Numbered from the stretch's first letter, positions 27,918 through 36,530 are shown. The stretch is DNA of 64,000 nucleotides from Burkholderiales bacterium Ga0077547 (GCA_001464195.1 LNEY01000017.1:1-64000), one strand, 5' to 3'. Program-made: numbers and translations. The notes: generated by a model from the sequence alone, not told the origin.

Positions 27918-29858
27918 TCAATCAGACTGGCTCGGCCCCGCCGCCAGCGCTTGCGGCCCCAACCCGGCCCGAGACCTCTCCACCATCCGCCGGTACAGCG
28001 ACTCCAGGTCGCCAGCGAACCGCGCGCCGTCGAACAACGGAAACGTCGAGCGTCCCTGCTGCAGGTGATCGCGCATCGCTCGCAGGCGCTCTGGCTGCTG
28101 CAACAGCTCGATCACGCCCGATTCGTACGTGGCAGCGTCGGCAAACACCAAGCTCTCAAGATCGACCGCAGTCAGCAAACTCGCCGCCACCCGTGAAGCG
28201 AAGGTCTCGCCGATCACCGTGGCCAGCGGCACACCCATCCACAGGGCGTCGCTGGCGGTGGTGTGCGCATTGCAGGGCCAGTTGTCGAGCATCAGGTCGG
28301 CCAGCGGCAGGCGGGCCAGGTGGTCGCTGACGCTGGCCTTGGGCGCGAAGATCAGGCGGTCGGGGTCGATGCCATGGCGCGTGGCTTCGCGGCGCAGGTT
28401 GGCTGTCGCCTGCGGGTTGTCATGCAGCAGCCACAGTACCGCGTTCGGCACTGCTTGCAGGATGTGCATCCAGGCGCCGAAAGTCTCGGGGGTCAGCTTG
28501 AAGCTCTGGTTGAAACAGCCCAGCACCAGCGCGTGTTTCGGCAGGCCCCATTGCAGTCGGTCCGAGGGTGCGGGACGCGTGCGTTGGCTGTCGTTGGGTT
28601 GGTAGCAGTGCGGCATCTGCGCGATGCACTCGGTGTAGTGCGCGGCGTGCGACAAGGGCGTGGTAACGGCATCGCCGATGAAATAGTCGATGCAGCGCAT
28701 GCCGGTGGTGGCCGGAAAGCCGAGGAAGCTGACCTGCACCGGCGCGGGCCGGTACGCCAGCACCTGCAGCCGGCTGTCCTGGGTGTGGCCTTTCAACTCG
28801 ACCAGCACATCGATGCCATCGGCGTGAATGCGCTGGGCCATCGTGCGCGTGTCCATCGCGCGCATGTCGACGAAGTGATCGCAGGCCGCTCGCACCCGGT
28901 GCTGCATCGGGGTGTGGTCGTCCTTGCCGTAGGAGTAGAGCGTGACCTCGAAGTCCCGGGTGTTGCGTCGCTCCAGGGCCTCGACGAACAGCTGCGCTGT
29001 CGCGTGGTTGTGAAAGTCGCACGACAAGTAGCCGATGCGGATGCGGCCTGCTGCATCGCGCTCCCGCGTCTGCGGTGGCAGCGGCTGGATCGGGTCGCTG
29101 TGGAAGTTGGCGGCCTGTTCGGCCACCACCCTGAACAGCGCCGGCGGATGTGGCACGCCCAGCAGGGCGAAGGTGGCGCCCTCTGCCGCATCGGCGTCGC
29201 GGTGGCTGAGCCCGCGTATGGCGTCCATTGCCTCTGCACAGGCGGCATCAAAGCCACGCCAATCGCAGGCGTACTGGCGCATGTGGATGGCCATCAGGCG
29301 TGCTGACAGCCGGCTCGGCTGCAGCGCCAGCGTGGTCAGAAAGCTCTCGGCTGCCGCGTCGTAGTCCTTCATGTCCTTGAGCACGAGGGCGAGGCGCAGG
29401 TGCAGCCCGGGCGCTGACACATTGATCGCCATCGCCTTGAGGAAGGCGTCGAGCGCTTCGTGGTGACGCTTGAGCTGCCACATCGTGGTGCCCTGGTTGA
29501 CCAGAAAGTCGAACGACGCCTGCGCATCAACGTTGTCCCGTTGCTGGTCGAAGACCTCTGCGGCTTCCGGCCAGCGGTGTTGCTCCATCAGCGAGATGGT
29601 CACCACCTGCAGCGCGCGCAGGTGGCGTGGATCGTGCGCCAAGGCGCGCCGCGCCGCATCGGTCGCCGCTGACAGGGCCCCTGCATGCACATTGGCAATC
29701 GCCAGCGACAACCAATCGTTCGCCGAGAAACGATGATCGCTCGACAGATTGCTCAGCCCCCGCGCAGCATCGGCCCAGTGCTGTGTGGTCACGAACTGGT
29801 AGGCATGGCGCTTGGCCTGCAGGTAGGCGGCATCGGCGTGCGTGTGGGCGTGGGCCAT
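27918..29858 (-). CDS. OGT-type (GT41) TPR glycosyltransferase
   Basis: A 646-residue cytoplasmic protein of the O-GlcNAc-transferase/SPINDLY family. The N-terminal ~230 residues are TPR-like helical repeats (DAARRALAHDPRHLRAL, DAFLKAMAINVSAPGLHLRL). The catalytic part has the family hallmarks GYLSCDFHNHATAQL, VLVELKGHTQDSR, PVQVSFLGFPATTG and TASDALWMGVPLATV. The ATG at 29858 is preceded by GAGGAC; the frame is open further up. It is the gene immediately upstream of, and divergent from, the flagellins, so direct O-glycosylation of flagellin Ser/Thr is the likely job. The sugar donor is not determined by sequence. Confidence 0.9.
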   Translation of the reverse strand: MAHAHTHADAAYLQAKRHAYQFVTTQHWADAARGLSNLSSDHRFSANDWLSLAIANVHAGALSAATDAARRALAHDPRHLRALQVVTISLMEQHRWPEAAEVFDQQRDNVDAQASFDFLVNQGTTMWQLKRHHEALDAFLKAMAINVSAPGLHLRLALVLKDMKDYDAAAESFLTTLALQPSRLSARLMAIHMRQYACDWRGFDAACAEAMDAIRGLSHRDADAAEGATFALLGVPHPPALFRVVAEQAANFHSDPIQPLPPQTRERDAAGRIRIGYLSCDFHNHATAQLFVEALERRNTRDFEVTLYSYGKDDHTPMQHRVRAACDHFVDMRAMDTRTMAQRIHADGIDVLVELKGHTQDSRLQVLAYRPAPVQVSFLGFPATTGMRCIDYFIGDAVTTPLSHAAHYTECIAQMPHCYQPNDSQRTRPAPSDRLQWGLPKHALVLGCFNQSFKLTPETFGAWMHILQAVPNAVLWLLHDNPQATANLRREATRHGIDPDRLIFAPKASVSDHLARLPLADLMLDNWPCNAHTTASDALWMGVPLATVIGETFASRVAASLLTAVDLESLVFADAATYESGVIELLQQPERLRAMRDHLQQGRSTFPLFDGARFAGDLESLYRRMVERSRAGLGPQALAAGPSQSD

Positions 29859-30004
29859 CGATAAGTCCTCGAGCGGAACAGGGTGTCTCAGCTGCTCGTG
29901 CAGCGCGCCTGAATCTAGAGCGAGCAGCACCCGCGGATGCGTTGAAAAGCGCGGCGCCGGCTGCGCTTATCGCCCTGACAAACCGGCCGGTTTGAAAAAT
30001 TTGC

Positions 30005-30031
30005 TCAAGTCGCCAGACAGCCAGACGAAAA
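30005..30031 (+). promoter_or_regulatory. Putative sigma28 promoter of flagellin 1
   Basis: TCAAGTCG, 11-base spacer, GACGAAAA. Spacing equals the sigma28 consensus and the -35 half equals that of the other late promoters here, but the -10 has three changes from GCCGATAA. Transcription from here would give a leader of about 245 bases. The 29859-30286 gap otherwise holds the leader hairpin and nothing coding. Confidence 0.55.
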
Positions 30032-30160
30032 CATTTCCAACGAGGCGTCTGTCCCAAGCCTCGGGGTCCGGAACAGCCGACCGCAGGTCCCCACAACCTA
30101 ACAACGGGGGTTTGCAGGATGACTGCCGCCGGGCGCAGCCGGTCCAGGGAGATCCGGAGA

Positions 30161-30185
30161 GTGCTTGGTCACACACCCCAAGCAC
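30161..30185 (+). other. Stem-loop in the flagellin 1 leader
   Basis: GTGCTTGG, 9-base loop, CCAAGCAC: a perfect 8-bp stem inside the long untranslated leader, about 100 bases before the ATG. A second, smaller hairpin (CCGGCG...CGCCGG, 30242-30259 region) lies closer to the AAGGAG ribosome site. No T tract follows, so these are not terminators. A role in mRNA stability or translation is inference. Confidence 0.5.
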
Positions 30186-30286
30186 CGACCGCCCGAAGAC
30201 TGGCTCGATGGAGGTGGGGCAACCCGCCTCTGTCGAGGCAAAGCCGGCGTCCACGCCGGGAGTTCATCAACTTAAGGAGCTTTCTC

Positions 30287-31483
30287 ATGGCACTGACCAT
30301 CAACACCAATGTGAATTCGCTGACGGCTCAGCGCAACCTGAGCACGTCGCAATCTTCCCTGTCCACCTCGCTGCAACGTCTGTCATCCGGCTTGCGTGTC
30401 AACAGCGCCAAAGACGACGCCGCTGGCCTCGCGATCGCCGAACGCCTGAACTCTCAAGTTCGTGGCCTGGGCGTTGCTTCGCGCAATGCCAATGACGGCA
30501 TCTCGCTGGCGCAGACCGCTGAAGGCGCGTTGGGCAAGGTCACCGAATCACTGCAACGCATCCGCGAACTGGCCGTCCAGTCCTCGAACGCCACCAACAG
30601 CGCCGACGACCGCAAGGCGCTCCAGAACGAAGTGTCGCAACTGCGCGATGAAATCGACCGCGTTGCCAAGACCACCACCTTCAACGGCACCAAGCTGCTC
30701 GACGGCTCGCTGACCGGCGCCACGTTCCAGATCGGCTCGGGTGCAGGTGAGAACATCACGGTCTCTTCGCTGACCAACGCCACCGCTGCAAAGCTGTCCA
30801 AGGTGACCTACGGCGCCGACGACGTGGCCGACATCAGCACCGGCACGGTCTCGACGCTGACGGAAATTGCTGCCGACGCGCTGAAGATCACGGTCGACGG
30901 CACCGAATACAGCCTCACCAGTGTCAAGGCTGCCAACTCGGCCGAAGAGCGTCTGGGCCAGGTCGCAGAAGCCATCAACCGCCGCACGTCGGACACCGGC
31001 GTGACCGCCTACTTGTCCAAGGAAGACGACGGCGACTACGCGCTGGCCTTCCGTTCGAGCAAGCTCGATTCGTCTGGCGCTGCCGCTGCGGTGTCGTTCG
31101 GCACCGGCTTCACCGTGGCCAGCACTGGCTTCGCCGATGGCAGCGTGTCGATCGCTGGCAGCACCGTCGAGGGCATCGATGCACTGTCGGTCGAAACCAC
31201 CGATGACGCCTGGCTGTCAATCAAGCAGATCGACAATGCCCTTGATCAGGTCAACAGTGCCCGTGCTACGTTGGGTGCACTGCAAAGCCGCTTCGAGACC
31301 GCCGTGTCGAACATCGCGATCCAGACGGAAAACACCGCGGCTGCACGGGGTCGTATCGTCGATGCCGACTTCGCTTCGGAAACCGCCAACCTGTCGCGTT
31401 CACAAGTGCTGCAACAGGCTGGCACCGCGATCGTGGCGCAGGCCAACCAGTTGCCGCAGCAGGTGTTGCAGCTGTTGCGATAA
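30287..31483 (+). CDS. fliC: Flagellin (copy 1)
   Basis: Filament subunit of 398 residues exported by the flagellar apparatus. The D0/D1 N-terminus ([39 protein letters not shown]) and C-terminus ([33 protein letters not shown]) are canonical; the middle (about 175-300) is the exposed variable part, rich in Ser/Thr and so suited to O-glycosylation. No cysteine is present. Start ATG at 30287 behind AAGGAG; the open frame upstream is not flagellin-like. It is followed by a clear terminator, so it is its own unit. A paralogue of identical length follows at 31711. Confidence 0.97.
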   Translation: MALTINTNVNSLTAQRNLSTSQSSLSTSLQRLSSGLRVNSAKDDAAGLAIAERLNSQVRGLGVASRNANDGISLAQTAEGALGKVTESLQRIRELAVQSSNATNSADDRKALQNEVSQLRDEIDRVAKTTTFNGTKLLDGSLTGATFQIGSGAGENITVSSLTNATAAKLSKVTYGADDVADISTGTVSTLTEIAADALKITVDGTEYSLTSVKAANSAEERLGQVAEAINRRTSDTGVTAYLSKEDDGDYALAFRSSKLDSSGAAAAVSFGTGFTVASTGFADGSVSIAGSTVEGIDALSVETTDDAWLSIKQIDNALDQVNSARATLGALQSRFETAVSNIAIQTENTAAARGRIVDADFASETANLSRSQVLQQAGTAIVAQANQLPQQVLQLLR

Positions 31484-31527
31484 CAAGAAGATGCGGGCTG
31501 CCGCTTGCGCGGCACCCCATTTTCTGC

Positions 31528-31552
31528 ATGCCCGGCACTGCCGGGCATTTTT
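31528..31552 (+). terminator. Terminator after flagellin 1
   Basis: Stem ATGCCCGGCA, 1-base centre, TGCCGGGCAT, followed by TTTTT. It lies 45 bases after the flagellin stop codon. Confidence 0.9.
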
Positions 31553-31710
31553 CATTTCAGCGTGCAATTAAGCGGGGGTTCACGCAGCTTATCGATCGAA
31601 TGGGGCCTCAAATCGTTCTTCAGAATTCAACTCATCAACAGCGGTCTTTCTGACTGCGACGGATCCGGCAAGTGGTCGGTTCCGGCTTCTGTAGACGTTG
31701 GAGACCGACC

Positions 31711-32907
31711 ATGCCACAGACGATCAACACGAACATCAATTCGCTGACCGCACAACGCAACCTGAATGCGTCGCAAGCCTCGCTGGCGACCTCGATTCAG
31801 CGCCTGTCCTCAGGCCTGCGCGTCAACAGTGCCAAGGACGACGCCGCTGGCCTCGCCATCGCCGAGCGTCTGAACACCCAGATCCGCGGCCTCAACGTGG
31901 CCTCGCGCAATGCCAACGACGGCATCTCGCTGGCGCAGGTCGCCGAAGGCGCGCTCGGCAAAGTCGGCGAATCGCTGCAACGCATCCGCGAACTCGCGGT
32001 GCAATCTTCCAACGCGACCAACAGCGCCACCGACCGTGCCGCACTGCAGGCCGAAGTGGCGCAGCTCAGCGACGAGGTCAACCGCGTCGCCAAGCAGACC
32101 TCATTCAATGGCACGAAGCTGCTCGATGGCAGCTTCACTGCGGCGACCTTCCAGATCGGTGCCAACTCAGGCGAAGCCATCACGATCGCAGCGCTGACCA
32201 ATGTCACCACCGACGGCCTGTCGAATGTCACTTACGGAGCGGCTGATGTGACTGACATCAGCGCGGCCGGCGTCACCACCTTGACCGCAGTGGCCGCTGG
32301 CACGCTGGCGATCTCGGTCAATGGCACCGAGTACAACCTGTCCGGCCTGGGTGTCGCACGCAGCGCCGAAGAGCGACTCGGTCAGGTGGCTGAAGCGATC
32401 AATCGGCGCACCTCCGACACGGGCGTGACGGCGTACCTGTCGAAAGAGGCCGATGGCGACTACGCACTGGCCTTCCGTTCCAGCACCCTCGACTCCAGCG
32501 GCGCCGCCGCAGCGGTCACTTTCGGTGGCTTTACCGTTGCGGAAACCGGCATCGGTGACACCAGCGCGACCGTGGCATCGACCAACGTCACCGGCTTCAG
32601 CACGTTGTCGGTCGCGAGCACCGAGGACGCCTGGCTCGCCATCAAGCAGGTCGACGACGCGCTCGACCAGGTCAACAGTGCACGCGCCACCTTGGGTGCG
32701 GTGCAAAGCCGCTTCGAGACCGCGGTGTCGAACATCGCCATCCAGTCGGAGAACACGTCGGCTGCACGCGGCCGCATCGTCGATGCCGACTTCGCCACGG
32801 AAACGGCCAACCTGTCGCGTGCGCAGATCCTGCAACAGGCCGGCACCGCGTTGGTGGCGCAGGCCAACCAGCTGCCGCAGCAGGTGCTGCAGCTGCTGCA
32901 ACGTTAA
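31711..32907 (+). CDS. fliC: Flagellin (copy 2)
   Basis: Second flagellin, also 398 residues, starting [19 protein letters not shown] behind GGAGA. N- and C-terminal export/polymerisation regions are nearly the same as copy 1, and even the middle shares blocks ([29 protein letters not shown]), with differences concentrated at about 175-215 and 265-300. It is a recent tandem duplicate. I found no good sigma28 site before it, unlike copy 1, so it may be expressed differently. No cysteine is present. Confidence 0.96.
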   Translation: MPQTINTNINSLTAQRNLNASQASLATSIQRLSSGLRVNSAKDDAAGLAIAERLNTQIRGLNVASRNANDGISLAQVAEGALGKVGESLQRIRELAVQSSNATNSATDRAALQAEVAQLSDEVNRVAKQTSFNGTKLLDGSFTAATFQIGANSGEAITIAALTNVTTDGLSNVTYGAADVTDISAAGVTTLTAVAAGTLAISVNGTEYNLSGLGVARSAEERLGQVAEAINRRTSDTGVTAYLSKEADGDYALAFRSSTLDSSGAAAAVTFGGFTVAETGIGDTSATVASTNVTGFSTLSVASTEDAWLAIKQVDDALDQVNSARATLGAVQSRFETAVSNIAIQSENTSAARGRIVDADFATETANLSRAQILQQAGTALVAQANQLPQQVLQLLQR

Positions 32908-32937
32908 GAACCCGCCGCACGCCGTCGCGTTGCGTAG

Positions 32938-32980
32938 CGACCCACGCGGTCCCAGCGGCCGGGTGGGTCGTTGTCGTTTC
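32938..32980 (+). terminator. Possible terminator after flagellin 2
   Basis: CGACCCAC pairs with GTGGGTCG across a 17-base loop, followed by TTGTCGTTT, a poor T tract. It lies 31 bases after the flagellin stop and just before the fliD promoter. Confidence 0.5.
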
Positions 32981-32984
32981 AGGC

Positions 32985-33011
32985 TCAAGTTCCAGATCGC
33001 AACACCGATAG
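32985..33011 (+). promoter_or_regulatory. Putative sigma28 promoter of fliD
   Basis: TCAAGTTC, 11-base spacer, ACCGATAG. It matches the sigma28 consensus at both halves and in spacing, and lies about 25 bases before the fliD ribosome site (AAGGAG). Confidence 0.8.
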
Positions 33012-33037
33012 CCCACGAACACTGAAGGAGCGATTTG

Positions 33038-34495
33038 ATGACGACTATTGCGTCCCCCGGCCTGGGCAGCGGTCTCGATGTGAATGGCATCGTCGACAAG
33101 CTGGTCGCCATCGAGCAACGCCCGGTCGAACTGCTGACCAAGCAGAAGACCACGTTGCAGGCCAAGTTGTCGTCTTTCGGGCTGCTCAAGAGCTACACGA
33201 CCAACGTTCACGATGCGGTGGCGCGGCTGGCCGACCCCAAGCTGTGGCAGCAGACATCGGCGCTGACCACCGATCCGAGCGCGGTCTCGCCTTCGTCAAC
33301 CGCCGCTGCCGTCGCCGGTACCTACAGCGTGGAGGTGCAGCAGCTCGCGCAGGCGCAGTCGCTGGCCTCTGGCGTCTACACCAGCAGCACCGCGTCGGTG
33401 GGCACAGGCACGCTGAGGATCGAGATTGGTGGCTACGGCAGTGGCACCACCTTCACACCGCAGACGCCGCCCAAGACCGTCGACATCGTCATCGGTGCCG
33501 GTGAAGACTCCCTGGAAAGTGTGCGCGCGAAGATCAACGCTGCCGATGCCGGTGTGACCGCGTCCATCGTCAAGGACGCATCGGGCGCACGACTGGCGAT
33601 CCGGTCGACGGCCAGTGGTGTGGACAACGCGATCCGCATCACGGCCACCGCCGACACCGCGTTGCCGGTGTTGCCCGGTGACCCTCCATCACTGGCCAGT
33701 CTGGTCTACGACCCTGGTACGCCTGGCGCCAGCCAGCTGACGCAGACGGTGGCCGCGAAGAACGCACTGGCGACGATCAATGGCCTGGCGGTGAGTTCGG
33801 CCAGCAACACGTTCACCGATGCGATCGAGGGTGTCTCGCTGAACCTCAGCAAGGTGACCACATCGGCAGTGCAGATCCAGGTGGGCCCCAGCAACGATGC
33901 GTTCAAGAAGGCCATCAACGACTTTGTCAAGTCGTACAACGACATCAATACCTACCTCACCGCGCAGACCAAGTACGACCCGGACACCAAGACGGCGGGC
34001 ACGCTGCAGGGCGACGGTGCCACGCTGTCGCTGAAGAGTCAGTTGCGTTCGGCGATCACATTTCCGAGCGGCGCATCATCGGTGTTTCAGACGCTCTCCA
34101 ACCTCGGCATCGAATTGCAGACTGGCGGCAATCTGTCGGTCAATGACAGCAAGCTCACCGCGGCTCTGGGCAACCTTGCTGAGGTGAGCAAGGCTTTCTC
34201 CAATCCCGGCTCGGGTGCCAGCGGCGATACGACCGCCGGGCTGGCGGTTCGTGTGCAGGCGCTCACCAAAGCCCTGATCCAGACTGACGGTGCCGTCACG
34301 ACGCGCACGGCCGCCTTGCAGGCCTCCATCAAGCGCGCCGATGACGACGTGGCCAAGTACCAGTCCCGCATTGAAGCCACCAAGGCAAGGCTGCTCGCGC
34401 AGTACGGCGGGCTCGACGCCAAGATCAGCCGGTTGAACAACTTGAACACTTACATCAATCAGCAGTTCTTCGCGACGAACAATACAAACAACTGA
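33038..34495 (+). CDS. fliD: Flagellar filament cap protein FliD
   Basis: Cap protein (485 residues) that folds flagellin at the filament tip. The N-terminus TIASPGLGSGLDVNGIVDKLV is the family signature; the region AGTYSVEVQQLAQAQ and the C-terminal coiled stretch (RIEATKARLLAQYGGLDAKIS) fit FliD. The ATG at 33038 is used; the frame also has a TTG one codon upstream. The gene opens the fliD-fliS-fliT-ycgR set and has its own sigma28-type promoter. Confidence 0.96.
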   Translation: MTTIASPGLGSGLDVNGIVDKLVAIEQRPVELLTKQKTTLQAKLSSFGLLKSYTTNVHDAVARLADPKLWQQTSALTTDPSAVSPSSTAAAVAGTYSVEVQQLAQAQSLASGVYTSSTASVGTGTLRIEIGGYGSGTTFTPQTPPKTVDIVIGAGEDSLESVRAKINAADAGVTASIVKDASGARLAIRSTASGVDNAIRITATADTALPVLPGDPPSLASLVYDPGTPGASQLTQTVAAKNALATINGLAVSSASNTFTDAIEGVSLNLSKVTTSAVQIQVGPSNDAFKKAINDFVKSYNDINTYLTAQTKYDPDTKTAGTLQGDGATLSLKSQLRSAITFPSGASSVFQTLSNLGIELQTGGNLSVNDSKLTAALGNLAEVSKAFSNPGSGASGDTTAGLAVRVQALTKALIQTDGAVTTRTAALQASIKRADDDVAKYQSRIEATKARLLAQYGGLDAKISRLNNLNTYINQQFFATNNTNN

Positions 34496-34508
34496 AGGGA
34501 ACGCGCGC

Positions 34509-34536
34509 TCAAGTGCAGCGCGCGCCGTGCCGATAA
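34509..34536 (+). promoter_or_regulatory. Putative sigma28 promoter of fliS
   Basis: TCAAGTGC, 12-base spacer, GCCGATAA. The -10 half equals the consensus exactly; the spacer is one base longer than usual. It lies between fliD and fliS, so fliS-fliT may be transcribed apart from fliD. Confidence 0.7.
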
Positions 34537-34569
34537 AAAAAGCACTCGGACTTCTTCAGGACACCAGCG

Positions 34570-35022
34570 ATGTATGCCGCCGCCAACCCCTTCCGGAATG
34601 CCAGTTTCAGTGGCCAGTCGAACGCGTATCGCGAGGTCGGTGTCACCTCTGCGGTCGATGGTGCGAACCCGCATCGATTGGTCGAGATGCTGTACGACGG
34701 ATTGCTCGAATCGATTGCGCAAGCGCGAGGCGCGCTGCGCGCAAAGAACATCGAATTGAAATGCACCAGCATCAGCCGCGCGGTCCGCATCGTTGAAGAA
34801 GGACTGATCGGCGGGCTGGACATGGCATCCGGCGGCGAGCTGGCGGCCAACCTCAGCCTGCTCTACGGCTATGTTTCGCGGCGCCTGACGCTGGCCAACC
34901 TGCGCAATGACGAGGCGATGCTGCAGGAATGCGCTGACCTGGTGCAGCCCTTGCGCGATGCCTGGTCGCAGATCGCTGCGCAGGCCGCAGCACCCGCACC
35001 GAAGAAAGTGGTCAACGGATGA
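34570..35022 (+). CDS. fliS: Flagellin export chaperone FliS
   Basis: A 150-residue helical chaperone that keeps flagellin monomeric before export. Family features: NAYREVGVTSAVDGANPHRLVEMLYDG split over the first 45 residues, KNIELKCTSISRAVRIVEEGL and LSLLYGYVSRRLTLANLRND. The C-terminus has an Ala/Pro-rich tail. The stop overlaps a possible fliT start (ATGA). Confidence 0.95.
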   Translation: MYAAANPFRNASFSGQSNAYREVGVTSAVDGANPHRLVEMLYDGLLESIAQARGALRAKNIELKCTSISRAVRIVEEGLIGGLDMASGGELAANLSLLYGYVSRRLTLANLRNDEAMLQECADLVQPLRDAWSQIAAQAAAPAPKKVVNG

Positions 35023-35057
35023 AGCCGCAGCCGCAACCTACCTCCACCGGAACTGCC

Positions 35058-35357
35058 ATGAGCACCACCTTGCTCGAATACTACGAGGCCATTGAGCGCG
35101 CCAGCCAAGACATGCTGGAGGCTGCACGCAATGGCAACTGGGACGCCGTGGTCAAGCTGGAAGGCGCCTGTGCGCTGCTGATTTCTCAGCTCAAGCACGC
35201 CGCTGCGAACCAGCAACTGGCCACTGAAGAGCGGCAGCTGAAGTCGCGCATCATGCAGCGCATCCTGGTCAACGACGCCGAAGTGCGGGTGCTGGCTGAG
35301 CCCTGGCTCGAAGGGCTGGACCACCTGCTGGGCGGCACGTCCGCCACGCTGCACTGA
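35058..35357 (+). CDS. fliT: Flagellar chaperone FliT
   Basis: A short helical protein downstream of fliS, 99 residues from ATG 35058 (MSTTLLEYYEAIERASQDML) or 112 residues from ATG 35019, which overlaps the fliS stop. The upstream 13 residues (MKPQPQPTSTGTA) are linker-like, so I prefer the inner start, with moderate certainty. The LLEYYEAIERASQDM opening and the position identify it as FliT, the FliD chaperone that also restrains FlhDC in enterics. Confidence 0.8.
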   Translation: MSTTLLEYYEAIERASQDMLEAARNGNWDAVVKLEGACALLISQLKHAAANQQLATEERQLKSRIMQRILVNDAEVRVLAEPWLEGLDHLLGGTSATLH

Positions 35358-35370
35358 GCATTTCCGGGAC

Positions 35371-36129
35371 ATGGACACGCTGCCGATGCCGCTGGACGCC
35401 GTGGCGGCCGCGCATGGCGGTCTCGACGACTTTCACATCACTGCGCCGGTCGAACTGGCCACGATGCTCAAGCAGTTGCTCGATGCCAATGCGGTGCTGA
35501 ACCTGAACGCGCCCAATGGCACGGCGGTAGCGGTCACGCTGTGGACCGTCGATGCCGAGCGAGGCGTCATCAGCTTCAGCGCCGATGCCCAGTCGCCGCA
35601 ACTGCAGGCCTTGATTGAATGCAACGAAGCGGTCGCGGTGGGCTACCTCGACAGCGTCAAGCTGCAGTTCGACCTGCAGGGACTGCTGCTGGTGCACAAC
35701 GGCCGCACCAGCGCCATCAGCTGTGGTTATCCGCGCGACATGTTTCGCTTTCAGCGTCGCAACGGCTACCGGGTGCGGCCGCTGCTGCGACATGCCCCGT
35801 CGGCGCGGCTGCACCATCCGATGCTGCGCGACATGCCGCTCACGCTGCGCGTACTCGATGTCAGCATCGGCGGTTGTGCGCTGTTCCTGCCTGACGATGT
35901 CCCGATGATCGAGCCTGGTGTGCTGCTCAACGGTGTTGAACTCGAACTCGATGTCGACACCCGCATCACGACACCGCTGCGGTTGCAGCATGTCACTTCG
36001 CTGCAGCATGACGCGGGCGGTGTACGCCTGGGCTGTGAGATGGTCAACGTCGCCAGCGACAGCCTGCGTGCGCTGCAGCGCTACATCGATCAGACCCAGA
36101 AACGTCGGCGTCTGATCGCTCTCGACTGA
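35371..36129 (+). CDS. ycgR: YcgR-like PilZ flagellar brake protein
   Basis: A 252-residue c-di-GMP effector. The N-terminal YcgR domain (about 20-125) precedes a PilZ domain with the binding motifs RFQRRNGYR (about 126-134) and DVSIGG (163-168). In enterics YcgR slows the motor by contacting MotA/FliG when c-di-GMP is high. It follows fliT by 13 bp, so it is expressed with late genes. Together with the EAL protein at 6471 it forms the c-di-GMP arm of motility control. Confidence 0.92.
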   Translation: MDTLPMPLDAVAAAHGGLDDFHITAPVELATMLKQLLDANAVLNLNAPNGTAVAVTLWTVDAERGVISFSADAQSPQLQALIECNEAVAVGYLDSVKLQFDLQGLLLVHNGRTSAISCGYPRDMFRFQRRNGYRVRPLLRHAPSARLHHPMLRDMPLTLRVLDVSIGGCALFLPDDVPMIEPGVLLNGVELELDVDTRITTPLRLQHVTSLQHDAGGVRLGCEMVNVASDSLRALQRYIDQTQKRRRLIALD

Positions 36130-36171
36130 GACAAAGTCGACGCTTTGTTACATGTCGACGGTGTCACACCG

Positions 36172-36198
36172 TCAAGTCAGGCAGGCAGCCGCCGACAT
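36172..36198 (+). promoter_or_regulatory. Putative sigma28 promoter before the 84-residue gene
   Basis: TCAAGTCA, 11-base spacer, GCCGACAT: one of the best sigma28 matches in the window. A perfect 7-bp hairpin (GACGGTG-tca-CACCGTC, 36157-36173) overlaps its first two bases and may end ycgR transcripts. The downstream gene begins 40 bases later. Confidence 0.75.
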
Positions 36199-36238
36199 CC
36201 AGGAGACAGGCACCCCGCCTCGATTCCAGGAGTGAATC

Positions 36239-36493
36239 ATGAGCGTCAGCAAAATTTCTCCCATCGGGTCCGTGGATCCGCCGGTCGGCGCCGTCCGGGC
36301 GGTCGATCCCGCCAGCGGCTCGTCGCAACAATCGTCTCAGCAGGATCACAAGCCGCCGGCACAGCCCGAACCGGTGATGCGCCGCTTCCCCTGGCTGAGC
36401 TGGGAAACCAGGCAGCTGGAAGCCGCTTCGAAACAGCCGTCGCCCTACGGCCGCGTGCCCTTGCTCGGTGAAACGCTGGACCAGAAGGTGTGA
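36239..36493 (+). CDS. Small unknown protein, likely late flagellar gene
   Basis: An 84-residue soluble protein I do not recognise. It starts at ATG 36239 behind AGGAGTG and is preceded by a strong sigma28-type promoter, both of which argue it is real. The first half is Ser/Gln/Pro-rich and probably unstructured (GSSQQSSQQDHKPPAQPEP); the second half holds a Trp/Phe-rich segment (RRFPWLSWETRQLEAA) and a basic end. No signal peptide or membrane helix. It sits between ycgR and the convergent fliE. FlgM was considered and rejected because no FlgM-like helices are seen. Confidence 0.65.
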   Translation: MSVSKISPIGSVDPPVGAVRAVDPASGSSQQSSQQDHKPPAQPEPVMRRFPWLSWETRQLEAASKQPSPYGRVPLLGETLDQKV

Positions 36494-36530
36494 AGACCGC
36501 CTGAGTTCACGCCGGGCGTGAGCCGTCGCC

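Noticed and set aside
27521..27921. Small ORFs reading through the palindromic repeat, also 43729-44156
   Set aside because: Frames follow the repeat rather than a gene; the same peptide-like sequence arises on both strands because the element is palindromic.
31553..31710. A sigma28 promoter for flagellin 2
   Set aside because: TCAAATCG near 31610 has no matching -10 at 11-12 bases; TTAAGCGG-N11-GCTTATCG is too far from consensus.
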